The notes: generated by a model not told the origin, from the letters alone. Counted from the stretch's first letter, positions 42,616-53,040 are shown. The stretch is DNA of 64,000 bases from Shouchella hunanensis (GCF_028735875.1 NZ_CP117834.1:3088001-3152000), one strand, 5' to 3'. A program made the numbers and translations.

Positions 42616-44938
42616 AGCGTTTATTTCTTTTTTATCCGCCATCTCCGCTATTTTATTTGTTGTTCAAAAAGAACAAACTCTCGCATGGATCTTTTTAGTA
42701 ATGGCTCTTGTTCTTTCTTCCTTTTCGTTTAGTAAAGGGGAAAGAACAGCTCCTCTCTTTTTTCTTCTACCTTTTAGCTTGTACTTTTTCTCTACTTCCT
42801 TTATTGATGATCGAAATACTTCCTCTCTCGAACCAGGACAAACATCTCTCACTTTTTACATTAACGATGCTCCATATGTAAACGGGAATCAGTTAACGAC
42901 GACAATTGAAACAATCGACGGGGAAACCTTGTTACTGTTAGGCTACGCTAAAGAGGAGGTTGAGCTCTACCCTCCAGATATGAGTATAGGGAGCATCTGC
43001 CAAGCAAAAGGGGATTTAACGCAACCGCCAAATGCAAGAAACCGTTTTGGATTTGACTATCGTCAGTATTTATATTATCAGCATATACACATGCTCTACC
43101 GCGTGACGCAGCTGGCCACGATTACATGCAAACCGCTAGAATCACAGCCTTTCGTTACTAAATTGCAAGAGTACAGACATAGCGCAACGCACCGGCTACA
43201 AGAGCAGCTACCGCCGTCATTAAGTGGTATTGTGCTTGCTTTAACATTTGGGGAGCGCCGCTATATAGAACCTGATGTTATGGAGGCTTATTCAAAGCTT
43301 GGTGTTATTCATTTACTAGCTATATCTGGCCTACATGTTGGCATATTGACAGGGACGAGCTTCTATCTTATGATACGAATCGGTATTCCAAGAGAAATTG
43401 TTCTCATTAGTCTTCTTATGTTTCTTCCTGTTTTCATCATTCTTACTGGTGCATCACCTCCTGTAATCCGAGCAGCCATTATGACGATGATTTACTTTTT
43501 TCTCGTACTTCTTCGTGTTCCCATTCACCCTTTTTATGGCTTTTCATCAATCTTTCTTCTTTATTTACTCATTCAACCGTATGCGCTATTTCAATTAGGC
43601 TTCCAGCTGTCTTTCCTCGTTTCTTTTACACTGATTTTAATGCAAAAACCCATTATGAATCGATATCACTCTTATGGAAAACGGCTTTTTTGTGTAACGA
43701 CAATTGCTCAATTAGTTGGTTTACCTTTAATTGCGTATCATTTCTTTCAGTGGTCCCCGCTTAGTTTACTAATCAACCTTGTCTACATTCCGTTTGTTTC
43801 TCTTGTTTTGTTACCTTACAGTTTTTTTCTCGTTTTCCTGAGTGAGCTCCGCTTCATACCCTTAGATTCGTTTGTGGTGGCATCAGAAACCTTATTGGTT
43901 TGGATACATAAATGGATCGTTGAACTAGGTAATCATGTGTATATGTGGGTGATGGGCAGGCCATCAATTGTTCTGATGCTGTTGTTATATGGCTGTCTAG
44001 TTGTCATTGGCCTCCTGTGGGAAAAGCGTTCTCGCTGGACGTGGGTTGTGATCGGTTTATTTTGTGTTACTCTAGCGATTCCATCACAGTTGCCGAAATT
44101 AAATGGAGATGCAGTTATTACAATGCTTGACGTAGGACAAGGAGATAGCTTTCTCATTGAAACCCCAAATCGGAAAGAAGTCTACCTTGTTGATACTGGT
44201 GGGGTTATGTCGTTTGCAACAGAGGACTGGGAAGAAAAGAAAAAAACGTTTGACACAGGAAAAGACATTGTTGTGCCTTATTTAAAGGCAAAAGGGATCA
44301 AAACAATAACCGGGCTCATTTTAACTCATGGTGATTTTGATCATATCGGAGGGGCAAAAGCGGTTTTAGAGAATGTGCATGTCGAAAATGTCTATTATCC
44401 AGAAGGAGAGCTAGAAAAAGAAATCGAAATCGAATTATTCCAACAAGTAGAAGACGAAAAAATGGTTCTCGTTCAAGTAGGGGACACGATTTCCACTCAA
44501 TTCTATGTTCTTCATCCAACGAATGATAGAAAATGGAGCGGAAACGATCAATCCATTGTGCTTTATGGTTCATTTCACGGAAAATCTATTTTACTAACCG
44601 GCGATTTAGAAGAAGAGGGGGAGATGCATTTACTTAATAGCTTCCCTAATTTAGAAGTAGACTTATTAAAAGTTGGGCATCATGGGAGTCGAACATCAAC
44701 CCAAGAGCCGTTGCTTGATCAACTCAGGCCTAAGATAGCGCTCGTATCAGCAGGCGTGAACAATCGATTTGGTCATCCACATCCAGATGTACTAAAGCGC
44801 CTACAAGCACGAGATATTCAGGTCTATCAAACGAATGTCGATGGAACAGTAGAACTTTCGATAGGGAGCGACGGTATCAACATTCGTAAAAGTGTGTATC
44901 AAGTAAATGAAAAAACAGTTCCTGAATCAATAGACTAA
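42608..44938 (+). CDS. comEC: ComEC, DNA-uptake channel protein
   Basis: This 776-residue protein has N-terminal TM helices, an OB-like extracellular domain (~60-150), a multi-TM competence domain (LSGIVLALTFGERRYI, YSKLGVIHLLAISGLHVGI) and a C-terminal metallo-beta-lactamase domain (TMLDVGQGDSFLIET, LTHGDFDHIGG, KVGHHGSRTSTQE). It transports single-stranded DNA across the membrane, and the MBL domain is thought to be a nuclease. Start GTG 42608. All three comE genes look intact. Confidence 0.96.
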   Translation: MNKAFISFLSAISAILFVVQKEQTLAWIFLVMALVLSSFSFSKGERTAPLFFLLPFSLYFFSTSFIDDRNTSSLEPGQTSLTFYINDAPYVNGNQLTTTIETIDGETLLLLGYAKEEVELYPPDMSIGSICQAKGDLTQPPNARNRFGFDYRQYLYYQHIHMLYRVTQLATITCKPLESQPFVTKLQEYRHSATHRLQEQLPPSLSGIVLALTFGERRYIEPDVMEAYSKLGVIHLLAISGLHVGILTGTSFYLMIRIGIPREIVLISLLMFLPVFIILTGASPPVIRAAIMTMIYFFLVLLRVPIHPFYGFSSIFLLYLLIQPYALFQLGFQLSFLVSFTLILMQKPIMNRYHSYGKRLFCVTTIAQLVGLPLIAYHFFQWSPLSLLINLVYIPFVSLVLLPYSFFLVFLSELRFIPLDSFVVASETLLVWIHKWIVELGNHVYMWVMGRPSIVLMLLLYGCLVVIGLLWEKRSRWTWVVIGLFCVTLAIPSQLPKLNGDAVITMLDVGQGDSFLIETPNRKEVYLVDTGGVMSFATEDWEEKKKTFDTGKDIVVPYLKAKGIKTITGLILTHGDFDHIGGAKAVLENVHVENVYYPEGELEKEIEIELFQQVEDEKMVLVQVGDTISTQFYVLHPTNDRKWSGNDQSIVLYGSFHGKSILLTGDLEEEGEMHLLNSFPNLEVDLLKVGHHGSRTSTQEPLLDQLRPKIALVSAGVNNRFGHPHPDVLKRLQARDIQVYQTNVDGTVELSIGSDGINIRKSVYQVNEKTVPESID

Positions 44939-44990
44939 GTAGGTTTCTATGTACGAAGGTTCGACTAAACCCCATTCATGCGGAAACGTT

Positions 44991-45023
44991 TTCTTTTTAG
45001 TCAACTAAAAGGAACTGTTTTTT
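44991..45023. terminator. Hairpin between comEC and yqzM
   Basis: TTCTTTTTAGT and ACTAAAAGGAA pair over about nine bases and are followed by TTTTTT after a short gap. It lies between convergent genes. Confidence 0.5.
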
Positions 45024-45033
45024 CTGTTGGCAA

Positions 45034-45168
45034 TTAGTGTGTTGCTACATCCACAATATTAGCGATGACAAAAATTAATGCAAAAAATCCAAAAGAGGCA
45101 ACAAAACCAACAACAGAAGGGACAATGTCGTTTGCTTTGTCTTGTACGTCTTTTTCAAATTTATTCAT
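45034..45168 (-). CDS. yqzM: YqzM family small membrane protein
   Basis: ATG 45168 behind GAGGAGGTG gives 44 residues; the longer frame is not used. MNKFEKDVQDKANDIVPSVV is followed by one TM helix (GFFALIFVIANIVDV). This matches YqzM, a small protein of unknown function that sits between comEC and holA in Bacillus. Confidence 0.88.
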   Translation of the reverse strand: MNKFEKDVQDKANDIVPSVVGFVASFGFFALIFVIANIVDVATH

Positions 45169-45321
45169 TTCTTGCACCTCCTCTACGAAGTAAGTATACG
45201 TGATTTCAGTGTAAATGAAAAGATTCGATCGTGGTGAACACGACGTTTTACGAAATAAATCGGATATTAGCACCGAACAACCATTGATTGCATAAGGTGA
45301 GAGTAAGAAATGAAGGTGGCC

Positions 45322-45394
45322 CGCTTTTAACGGGAAGTCCTAGGGTCTTCGTTAAAAGCGTTCATTATAGATAGGGGGAGAGAATATCTCTCCC
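45322..45394 (+). other. Two strong hairpins upstream of holA
   Basis: CGCTTTTAACG (45322-45332) and CGTTAAAAGCG (45350-45360) form a perfect 11-bp stem with a 17-base loop. A second stem GGGAGAGA/TCTCTCCC with a 3-base loop follows at 45376-45394. No RNA family is recognised. They may be a structured leader, a small RNA or terminators. Confidence 0.5.
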
Positions 45395-45456
45395 TTGCTC
45401 ATTTGTTAGAAAGTGTCTAAACTAGAATGGATGAGCATGAGATTGGAGTTATACAT

Positions 45457-46482
45457 ATGACCATTTTAGCAACAATAAAACAATTGAAACGTGATACGTT
45501 ACAAAAGGTTTATTTTCTTTACGGCGTAGAAACGTTCTTAATAAATGAGTTTGTCGATAAAGTTCATCAGTTATTGTTTACTGAAGACGATGAGACAATG
45601 AACGATATCCGCTTTCAGCTAATAGACACACCTATCCAACATGTTGTGGAAGAGGCAGCGACAATACCATTTTTCTCAAATCGGAAACTCGTTGTTGTGC
45701 ACGATTTTTATTTAGTATCTAGCCAGAAAGTAAAGGCAAAAGTTGAGCATGATGTACAAGCGTTAGAAGACTATTTGACAACACCAGCTGACTCAACGGT
45801 CCTTATTATTATTGCCCCATATGAAAAAATTGATGAACGAAAAAAGCTAACAAAACGATTAAAAAAGGAAACCACAATAGTAGAGTGTAACCCGTTGAAC
45901 GAAGAGCAAGTAAAGCAGTGGATTACAAATTCTCTTCATGAACATGGGTTTCATATTGATCAGCGGGCATCACAACTTTTATTTTCAAGAGTTGGTTCCA
46001 ATTTAATGTTACTTGAGAAGGAATTGGAAAAATGTATGCTCTATACAACAGAAAAAAGACAGATAATGGAGCAGGATGTGAAAGAACTAGTCGCAGAGAC
46101 GGTAGATGAAAGCATCTTTTCCGTTGTGGAGAGTGTTGCTTTAGGTAAAACCGAGCGTGCGTTGCTTGTCTATCATAAATTATTGCGACAAAAAGAAGAG
46201 CCGTTAGCGATTCTTGCATTGTTAACAAGACAATTCAGAAATTTGCTCTACGTAAAGATAAGACAAGAAAAAGGCTACGGACAAAAGGAAATTGCCAGTC
46301 AACTAAAGCTGCACCCATATGTCGTACAACTGGCTCTTCAGCAAACAAAGCGCTATTCAAAACCTCATTTACGTCGTGCGTTAATTGCGTGTGCAGACAC
46401 GGATTACGCTATTAAGACAGGTAGAGATGTAAAAGAACGGGCAGTAGAGCTGCTTCTTATTACAATAAGCATGCGACCATAA
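45457..46482 (+). CDS. holA: DNA polymerase III delta subunit
   Basis: ATG 45457, 8 bases after GGAG, gives 341 residues; an upstream in-frame ATG (45427) has no RBS. The pattern fits HolA/YqeN: KVYFLYGVETFLINEFVDKV, EEAATIPFFSNRKLVVVHDF, VGSNLMLLEKELEKCMLY and LLTRQFRNLLYVKI. Delta opens the beta clamp in the clamp loader. The position after comEC is conserved. Confidence 0.94.
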   Translation: MTILATIKQLKRDTLQKVYFLYGVETFLINEFVDKVHQLLFTEDDETMNDIRFQLIDTPIQHVVEEAATIPFFSNRKLVVVHDFYLVSSQKVKAKVEHDVQALEDYLTTPADSTVLIIIAPYEKIDERKKLTKRLKKETTIVECNPLNEEQVKQWITNSLHEHGFHIDQRASQLLFSRVGSNLMLLEKELEKCMLYTTEKRQIMEQDVKELVAETVDESIFSVVESVALGKTERALLVYHKLLRQKEEPLAILALLTRQFRNLLYVKIRQEKGYGQKEIASQLKLHPYVVQLALQQTKRYSKPHLRRALIACADTDYAIKTGRDVKERAVELLLITISMRP

Positions 46483-46483
46483 T

Positions 46484-46517
46484 AAAAAACGATTCACCAT
46501 TTGGTGAATCGTTTTTT
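46484..46517. terminator. Bidirectional terminator between holA and rpsT
   Basis: AAAAAACGATTCACC and GGTGAATCGTTTTTT form a perfect stem with a 4-5-base loop and T runs on both strands. Confidence 0.95.
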
Positions 46518-46538
46518 ATGTTTTATAAACAAAATGTC

Positions 46539-46805
46539 TTATGCAGACAGGCTGTTTAATTTTTTAGCAAGACGAGATTTTTGACGCGCTGCAGCGTTTT
46601 TATGGATAAGTCCTTTTGTTGCAGCTTTATCAATCTTCTTCGTTGCTTCAGCAAAAGCAGTTTTTGCTTCGTCTGCGTTACCGTTAGATGCAGCAGTTTC
46701 AAAGTTCTTAACTGCAGAACGTAAAGCAGATTTTTGCGCTGCGTTTTGCACGCGACGTTTATCGTTTGTTTTAACACGTTTAATAGCAGATTTAATGTTT
46801 GGCAT
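46539..46805 (-). CDS. rpsT: 30S ribosomal protein S20
   Basis: This 88-residue basic protein begins [20 protein letters not shown] and contains [20 protein letters not shown]. It is canonical bS20, which binds 16S rRNA early in 30S assembly. RBS GGAGGTGA. A leader hairpin (GGCCT/AGGCC, ~46830-46845) precedes the gene. Confidence 0.98.
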   Translation of the reverse strand: MPNIKSAIKRVKTNDKRRVQNAAQKSALRSAVKNFETAASNGNADEAKTAFAEATKKIDKAATKGLIHKNAAARQKSRLAKKLNSLSA

Positions 46806-46880
46806 TTATTTCACCTCCGTCATAAAATGGCCTATGCGAAGGCCTCTCTAGATCACTGTTTCAGCAGTACAACACTCTGC

Positions 46881-46909
46881 ATTTTATCAAACATACTGCA
46901 CGAATGCAA
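46881..46909 (-). promoter_or_regulatory. rpsT promoter
   Basis: On the minus strand TTGCAT (46909-46904) and TAAAAT (46886-46881) are 17 bases apart, about 76 bp upstream of rpsT. Confidence 0.7.
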
Positions 46910-46936
46910 TACAAAGTGTTGAAGTCTTCTATCTTC

Positions 46937-46967
46937 TGAATGTTTTCTTTTTGACTCGGTCATATTA
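46937..46967 (+). promoter_or_regulatory. Sigma-G-type promoter of gpr
   Basis: TGAATG (46937-46942), 18 bases, CATATTA (46961-46967) fit the sigma-G/F consensus TGAATA-17/18-CATACTA. gpr is known to be expressed in the forespore under these factors. Confidence 0.7.
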
Positions 46968-47001
46968 AAGGCATGACATTGACGAAGGAGAAGCGATAAA
47001 A

Positions 47002-48117
47002 ATGGGAAATTTAAACATGGAACCATATGCAATTCGTACCGATCTTGCACTTGAGGCACACGAGATGGTGGTAGAGGAACAAGTAAATCAAAACGTGAAA
47101 GACCCAACTAAAGTGGATGATGTGCTAGTAGTGGAAGAAACAATAGAGAATGTAAAAGTAACAAAAGTGAAAATTGGGGTCAAAGGTGCAGAACGATTAG
47201 GGAAACAAGCTGGTAATTACTTAACGTTTGAAGCCCAAGGAATTAGGCAAAAAGATACCGAGCTTCAGGCTGATCTTGAACGAGTGTTCGCAAACGAGTT
47301 CTCTGCTTTCCTTAAACGCTCCTCTATTAATGAAGACGCTACATGTCTAATTGTTGGGCTGGGAAATTGGAATGTGACACCTGATGCGCTAGGGCCGCTT
47401 GCTGTAGAAGAGATTTTAGTCACAAAGCATTTATTTAAACTTGCACCAGAAGAAGTTCAAGACGGGTATCGCTCAGTTAGTGCCATTACACCTGGAGTTA
47501 TGGGTGTGACCGGAATCGAAACGAGCGATGTTGTATTTGGTGTCATTGAAAAAACAAAACCAGATTTTTTAATTGTTATTGATGCGCTCGCTTCACGTTC
47601 CATAGAAAGAGTCAACACGACTATTCAAATAGCGGATACAGGTATTCACCCAGGTAGCGGAGTGGGAAATAATCGAAAAGCAATGAATCAAGAAACACTG
47701 GGGATTCCGGTTATTGCCATCGGGATTCCGACTGTAGTCGACGCAGTAACGATTACTTCTGATGCCATTGATTTCGTTCTTAAGCATATGGGCAAAGAAA
47801 TGCGTGAAGGAGATAAGCCGTCAAGACGATTAGCGCCTGCTGGCATGACATTTGGAGAAAAACGAACGCTAACAGATAAAGACTTACCAGATGAAGCAGG
47901 TCGAAAAGCCATTTTAGGTATGGTGGGAGGATTAGAAATGGAAGAGAAGCGTAGTCTTATTCAAGAAGTTCTCGCCCCTCTCGGACATAATTTAATGGTC
48001 ACACCAAAAGAAATAGACGTTTTTATAGAAGATATGGCCCACGTGATTGCTGGTGGATTAAACGCTGCCTTACATGGAAAAGTAAACCAAGGAAATGTCG
48101 GAGCGTATACAAAATAA
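47002..48117 (+). CDS. gpr: Germination protease GPR
   Basis: This 371-residue protein begins [20 protein letters not shown], the propeptide with the RTDLA processing site. [38 protein letters not shown] and [20 protein letters not shown] match the A25 protease family. It is made as an inactive zymogen in the forespore and degrades small acid-soluble spore proteins on germination. Full length. Confidence 0.97.
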   Translation: MGNLNMEPYAIRTDLALEAHEMVVEEQVNQNVKDPTKVDDVLVVEETIENVKVTKVKIGVKGAERLGKQAGNYLTFEAQGIRQKDTELQADLERVFANEFSAFLKRSSINEDATCLIVGLGNWNVTPDALGPLAVEEILVTKHLFKLAPEEVQDGYRSVSAITPGVMGVTGIETSDVVFGVIEKTKPDFLIVIDALASRSIERVNTTIQIADTGIHPGSGVGNNRKAMNQETLGIPVIAIGIPTVVDAVTITSDAIDFVLKHMGKEMREGDKPSRRLAPAGMTFGEKRTLTDKDLPDEAGRKAILGMVGGLEMEEKRSLIQEVLAPLGHNLMVTPKEIDVFIEDMAHVIAGGLNAALHGKVNQGNVGAYTK

Positions 48118-48282
48118 AGCGTGAGAGGAGCTTTCTCGGCGGTTGTTAGAGACCTTATGAGAGCAGTTCCTTTTTTATGGGAAATGGGTCGATTATAATA
48201 GTTTTTGTTCTGTTTCTCTTCTCCTTGCATACAGTATACAAATGGACAGGCTGTTTGAATCGAGCTAGAGAGGGTGGACGAT

Positions 48283-48633
48283 ATGAAAACTGCGAAACGT
48301 CGATTTTTCTTATTATTTTTTAGTATTTTATTTGGCTTAATGATGGGTGTGCAGTTAATGAGTGAGCATGCTGGGTTAAATGAACCGAAGCCATTAAACA
48401 TAGAATTTACAGCAAAAAAGGAAGAAGATAAACCGCAGCTGCAAACGGATTCGGCTCAAGAAGAAGTCGCGGAAAAGAAACCTTTGACTACGGATCGAGA
48501 AGAAAAAGGATTATCTAATTTATTTTCTGATTTAGGCTCGGCGTTAGCCGATCACACAGAAGGGGCAACTCGGTCAGGCTTGGAGAAAGTGGTTTCTATC
48601 GTACAAGGCAGCGTAAATAAAGACGACAGGTAG
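48283..48633 (+). CDS. yqxA: YqxA family protein (DUF3679)
   Basis: ATG 48283 behind GAGAGGGTGG gives 116 residues. There is one N-terminal TM helix (FFLLFFSILFGLMMGVQLM), a charged middle and a C-terminal amphipathic segment (GLSNLFSDLGSALADHTEG). It matches YqxA, which in B. subtilis lies between spoIIP and lepA. Here gpr precedes it directly; spoIIP is missing. Function is unknown. Confidence 0.85.
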   Translation: MKTAKRRFFLLFFSILFGLMMGVQLMSEHAGLNEPKPLNIEFTAKKEEDKPQLQTDSAQEEVAEKKPLTTDREEKGLSNLFSDLGSALADHTEGATRSGLEKVVSIVQGSVNKDDR

Positions 48634-48651
48634 GTTGATCAAAAGCTTTTA

Positions 48652-48680
48652 TTGCTGGTGTGCCTTAACCTTGTTATAAT
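48652..48680 (+). promoter_or_regulatory. lepA promoter
   Basis: TTGCTG (48652-48657), 17 bases and a perfect TATAAT (48675-48680), about 45 bp upstream of lepA. Confidence 0.7.
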
Positions 48681-48725
48681 AAGGGATAGTGTAAATGTAG
48701 GTTTTTTAGGGGTGAAGGCAAACGA

Positions 48726-50549
48726 ATGAAAAAGGATCAAAAACGAGAGCGCCAATCCAGAATTCGTAATTTCTCGATTATCGCTCATATTGACCACGGT
48801 AAATCAACGCTGGCTGATCGGATATTGGAACGAACCGGCGCATTAACTGACCGAGAAATGAAAGACCAGACGCTTGATGCAATGGACCTTGAAAGAGAAC
48901 GTGGCATTACAATTAAACTAAATGCGGTTCAGCTTAAATATAAAGCGAAAGATGGCGAAGAGTACATTTTTCACTTAATTGATACACCAGGACATGTCGA
49001 TTTTACATATGAAGTTTCACGAAGCTTAGCTGCTTGTGAAGGTGCTCTATTAATTGTTGATAGCGCACAAGGAATTGAAGCTCAAACGTTGGCTAATGTG
49101 TACTTAGCGTTAGACAATGATTTAGAAATTCTTCCTGTTATAAATAAAATCGATTTGCCAAGCGCTGAGCCTGAACGTGTTAAGCAAGAAGTTGAAGATG
49201 TCATTGGGCTAGATGCTTCGGATGCCGTACTCGCATCTGCAAAAAACGGGATCGGTATAGAAGAAATTTTGGAGCAAGTTGTTGAAAAGGTACCAGCACC
49301 AACTGGAGATCCAAGTGCTCCGTTAAAAGCCCTTATTTTTGATTCTCTCTATGATCCGTATCGTGGTGTGATTGCCTACATTCGAATTGTGGAAGGTACG
49401 GTTAAACCAGGACAAAAAATTCGCATGATGCAAACAGGTAAAGAGTTTGAAGTGAACGAAGTAGGTGTGTTTACGCCGAAAGCGATTAAATGCGACGAAT
49501 TGTCTGTAGGAGATGTAGGGTTTTTAACAGCGGCTATAAAAAATGTAGGAGATTCCCGTGTGGGGGATACGATTACAAGTGCTGATACACCAGCAGACGA
49601 CCCATTACCAGGTTATCGCAGAATGAATCCGATGGTATACTGTGGCCTATACCCAATTGATACGGGAGAATATAATGATCTTCGTGAAGCGCTGGAACGT
49701 TTGGAACTAAACGATTCTTCATTGCAATATGAGGCAGAAACATCTCAAGCGTTAGGCTTTGGCTTCCGTTGTGGATTCCTTGGCTTGCTGCATATGGAGA
49801 TTATACAAGAAAGAATTGAACGAGAATTTGGCATTTCTCTAATTACAACAGCTCCTTCTGTTATTTATAATGTAACGTTAACGGATCAGGAGACAGTGAA
49901 GATTGATAATCCAGCTAACATGCCTGATGCGCAAAAGGTTGATCACGTTGAAGAGCCTTACGTAAAAGCAACAATTATGGTACCAAATGATTATGTTGGC
50001 GCTGTAATGGAACTCTGTCAGGGCAAGCGTGGTGTGTTTATGGACATGCAATACTTGGATGAAGTACGCGTACAAATTATTTATGAAATTCCGCTTTCAG
50101 AAATTGTTTATGACTTTTTCGATCAGCTTAAGTCGAATACAAAAGGCTACGCGTCATTTGACTACGAGCTTGTTGGTTATCGAGAATCCAAGCTTGTGAA
50201 AATGGATATTTTGTTAAACGGTGAAAAAGTTGATGCGCTATCTGTCATTGTTCATAGAGACTCTGCCTATGAACGTGGAAAGATCATCGTAGAGAAATTG
50301 AAGAAACTTATTCCGCGACAGCAATTTGAAGTTCCTGTACAAGCAAGTATAGGCACAAAAGTAATTGCTCGTTCGACGATAAAAGCAATGCGTAAGAACG
50401 TTCTTTCAAAATGTTACGGTGGAGATATCTCTCGTAAACGTAAGCTTTTAGAAAAGCAAAAAGAAGGTAAGAAACGTATGAAGGCTGTCGGAAACGTGGA
50501 AGTCCCACAAGAAGCGTTTATGGCAGTATTACGAATGGACGAGGATTAA
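48726..50549 (+). CDS. lepA: Elongation factor 4 (LepA)
   Basis: This 607-residue translational GTPase has G1 [17 protein letters not shown]2 [10 protein letters not shown]3 [12 protein letters not shown] and G4 [10 protein letters not shown], and a conserved C-terminal domain ([20 protein letters not shown]). LepA helps back-translocation or ribosome assembly under stress. RBS GGGGTGAAGG. A terminator separates it from hemW. Confidence 0.98.
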   Translation: MKKDQKRERQSRIRNFSIIAHIDHGKSTLADRILERTGALTDREMKDQTLDAMDLERERGITIKLNAVQLKYKAKDGEEYIFHLIDTPGHVDFTYEVSRSLAACEGALLIVDSAQGIEAQTLANVYLALDNDLEILPVINKIDLPSAEPERVKQEVEDVIGLDASDAVLASAKNGIGIEEILEQVVEKVPAPTGDPSAPLKALIFDSLYDPYRGVIAYIRIVEGTVKPGQKIRMMQTGKEFEVNEVGVFTPKAIKCDELSVGDVGFLTAAIKNVGDSRVGDTITSADTPADDPLPGYRRMNPMVYCGLYPIDTGEYNDLREALERLELNDSSLQYEAETSQALGFGFRCGFLGLLHMEIIQERIEREFGISLITTAPSVIYNVTLTDQETVKIDNPANMPDAQKVDHVEEPYVKATIMVPNDYVGAVMELCQGKRGVFMDMQYLDEVRVQIIYEIPLSEIVYDFFDQLKSNTKGYASFDYELVGYRESKLVKMDILLNGEKVDALSVIVHRDSAYERGKIIVEKLKKLIPRQQFEVPVQASIGTKVIARSTIKAMRKNVLSKCYGGDISRKRKLLEKQKEGKKRMKAVGNVEVPQEAFMAVLRMDED

Positions 50550-50557
50550 AAAGGGAG

Positions 50558-50587
50558 AAAGCCGGCTTACGTAAAGTGGGCTTTTTT
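50558..50587 (+). terminator. Terminator after lepA
   Basis: AAAGCC and GGGCTTT pair around a loop that itself contains a TACGTA palindrome, followed by T residues. Confidence 0.75.
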
Positions 50588-50606
50588 CCTGTTAGGAGGA
50601 ACGTAC

Positions 50607-51764
50607 TTGAGCGAGTCTATTTATATACACATTCCATTTTGTGAGCATATTTGTCACTACTGCGATTTTAACAAAGTGTTTTTAGAGAATCAGCCAGTAG
50701 AAGCATACATGGATGCCCTCATTAAAGAAGTGGAAAGATCGAAACAAGCAAGAGAACAAGTACCAGTAAAAACCATTTATATTGGTGGTGGCACACCTAC
50801 TGCTCTTACGGCGGTGCAATTAGAGCGGTTATTTGTGGCCTTGCACCAGCTATTAAATTTGAAAGAACTTATAGAATTTTCGGTTGAAGTCAATCCCGAT
50901 AGTGCCACAACAGATCGGCTGAACGTTATGAAACGATTCGGTGTAAATCGATTAAGCTTAGGAGTCCAAACGTTTTCACAACCGATTTTAACGGAAATAG
51001 GACGGACTCATTCTCCGGAAGGTGTGAATGAGGCGATTCAAAAAGCACGGAAAAGTGGATTTACGAATCTTTCTGTTGATTTAATGTTAGGGCTACCAAA
51101 TCAGAGTGTCGCAGATTTTAAAGAGTCACTTGAAAAAGCACTTAATCTAGGTGTAGAGCATATTTCTGCTTATATGTTAAAAGTCGAGAAACAAACGGTG
51201 TTTTACAATCGTAAAAAGAAGGGCACGTTATCTTTGCCGCCAGAAGAAGATGATGTTGCCATGTATGATTTGTTAACGGAAACGACAAAAGCCCATGGTC
51301 TCTACCAGTATGAATTAAGCAATTTTGGTAAGCCTGGCTATGAAAGCAAACACAATTTAGTTTATTGGAATAACCGCTCGTATGCAGGGTTCGGGGCAGG
51401 AGCTTCAGGCTATGAAGATCGCATCCGCTATCAAAATAGTAATCCAATCCAGAAGTATATTGATGCAATAAACGAGAAAGGCAACGCTAAATATCGAACG
51501 CATAATGTTTCAACAGCAGAATGGTTGGAGGAAGCAGTGTTCTTAGGGTTAAGAAAGAGAGAAGGTATTCATAAAAAGCAATTTTATAATCAATACGGCT
51601 ATGAGCTAGATGCGCTTTTCAAAGAAGAAATAGCGATAGGCACACGAAGAGGCTTGTTGGAAAACGGAATCGACTACCTGTCGTTAACAGAAGAAGGATT
51701 ACTGCTAGCAAATGAAGCATTTGAATTATTTGTGGCTTCACTAGATGAGTCTGTTTATTCATAG
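50607..51764 (+). CDS. hemW: HemW, radical-SAM haem chaperone (HemN-like)
   Basis: This 385-residue protein starts with TTG 50607 after AGGAGGA. YIHIPFCEHICHYCDFNK gives the radical SAM CxxxCxxC motif, IYIGGGTPTALT the SAM GGGTP motif, and LSVDLMLGLPNQS and a HemW-type C-terminal winged helix follow. It lacks the extra features of true oxygen-independent coproporphyrinogen oxidase, so the haem-chaperone role is more likely. Confidence 0.92.
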   Translation: MSESIYIHIPFCEHICHYCDFNKVFLENQPVEAYMDALIKEVERSKQAREQVPVKTIYIGGGTPTALTAVQLERLFVALHQLLNLKELIEFSVEVNPDSATTDRLNVMKRFGVNRLSLGVQTFSQPILTEIGRTHSPEGVNEAIQKARKSGFTNLSVDLMLGLPNQSVADFKESLEKALNLGVEHISAYMLKVEKQTVFYNRKKKGTLSLPPEEDDVAMYDLLTETTKAHGLYQYELSNFGKPGYESKHNLVYWNNRSYAGFGAGASGYEDRIRYQNSNPIQKYIDAINEKGNAKYRTHNVSTAEWLEEAVFLGLRKREGIHKKQFYNQYGYELDALFKEEIAIGTRRGLLENGIDYLSLTEEGLLLANEAFELFVASLDESVYS

Positions 51765-51782
51765 TAAAAACATGTTTTTTAA

Positions 51783-51848
51783 TTGACAAAAGAGGTGCCT
51801 TTTGATAGTGTAACTATAGCATTAGCACTCAACAGCATAGAGTGCTAA
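51783..51848 (+). promoter_or_regulatory. hrcA promoter with CIRCE operator
   Basis: TTGACA (51783-51788), 17 bases, TAGTGT (51806-51811) form the promoter. A perfect CIRCE element follows: TTAGCACTC (51822-51830), 9 bases, GAGTGCTAA (51840-51848). HrcA binds CIRCE and represses the operon in the absence of heat stress. Confidence 0.96.
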
Positions 51849-51864
51849 CAGGGAGGTGCTAGGA

Positions 51865-52887
51865 ATGTTGACTGAAAGACAACTCTTGATCTTACATGCA
51901 ATCGTTGACGACTATGTACGTTCCGCTGAGCCAGTTGGTTCTAGAAGCATCTCTAAGCGTGCTGATGTCCAATTCAGCTCAGCTACGATACGGAATGAAA
52001 TGGCCGACTTAGAAGAACTTGGTTTTCTTGATAAACCGCATAGTTCTGCCGGACGAGTTCCTTCTCAAAAGGGCTATCGTTACTATGTAGACCATTTACT
52101 CTCCCCACATCGATTAACAGTTGCTGAACGATCGAGGCTTTCAACGATTGCTTCAGCGAAAATACAAGCGATTGAAGAAGTGTTTCAAGAGTCGGCACGA
52201 ATCCTTTCAGAAATGACGAGCTATGTATCGATTGTTTTAGGTTCAGAGCTATTAAATGAGCGCCTGCAAAAGATCCAAATTGTTCCGCTTGAAGGAATGA
52301 AAGCCATCGTTATTTTAATTAGCGAAACAGGCCATATTGAAAACCATATTGTGCAATTAGATGAACACGTAACGACAGAAGATCTAGAGCGAACAGTCAA
52401 TCTATTGAATGAACGTTTACGTGGTGTTGCATTCTCGCAGTTGCAACAGAAGATCCACCTTGAACTAAATCATTTATTTAAAGCGCATGTAAGAAACTAT
52501 AAACAAGTATTAGGTATGCTTGAACCAACACTTTCGCCAGCTATTACAGAAAAACTGATCTTTTCGGGCCGGTCGAATTTAATGGAGCAGCCAGAATTTC
52601 AAGATATTGAAAAGATGAGAATGGTATACAAAGCGCTTGAGGAAGAAACATTGCTTTATGACTGGTTGAAAACACAACATGTGAATGGTTTGAATGTTTC
52701 AATTGGAAATGAAAATCAGCTAAAGGCACTTGATGAATGTAGTATCGTTACGGCATCTTTTGCGATAAATGGGCAGCATGTTGGCACATTAGGTGTCATT
52801 GGTCCAACCCGCATGGAATATCGCCGAATGTTAAAAGTAGTCGATTCATTATCGAAAAACATGTCAAAGCTACTAACGGATCACTAA
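51865..52887 (+). CDS. hrcA: Heat-inducible transcription repressor HrcA
   Basis: ATG 51865, 8 bases after GGGAGG, gives 340 residues; a GTG at 51856 lies in the RBS. The N-terminal winged helix (LTERQLLILHAIVDDYVRSA, SSATIRNEMADLEELGFLDK) and the GAF-like C-terminal domain (GTLGVIGPTRMEYRRML) are canonical. HrcA binds CIRCE just upstream of its own gene, giving autoregulation. Confidence 0.97.
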   Translation: MLTERQLLILHAIVDDYVRSAEPVGSRSISKRADVQFSSATIRNEMADLEELGFLDKPHSSAGRVPSQKGYRYYVDHLLSPHRLTVAERSRLSTIASAKIQAIEEVFQESARILSEMTSYVSIVLGSELLNERLQKIQIVPLEGMKAIVILISETGHIENHIVQLDEHVTTEDLERTVNLLNERLRGVAFSQLQQKIHLELNHLFKAHVRNYKQVLGMLEPTLSPAITEKLIFSGRSNLMEQPEFQDIEKMRMVYKALEEETLLYDWLKTQHVNGLNVSIGNENQLKALDECSIVTASFAINGQHVGTLGVIGPTRMEYRRMLKVVDSLSKNMSKLLTDH

Positions 52888-53040
52888 ACGTACATGTCTA
52901 AGTAGTGGTGTAAGCTGCTACTTAACATACATAAAAACGCAAGAGCAAGAATGATTGCATCTTGTGAACATTTTTTGATATCCTGACGAAGGGTAGCAAG
53001 AGATGTACATGAGTATTGATTTTAGCAGGAGGTGAACAAG

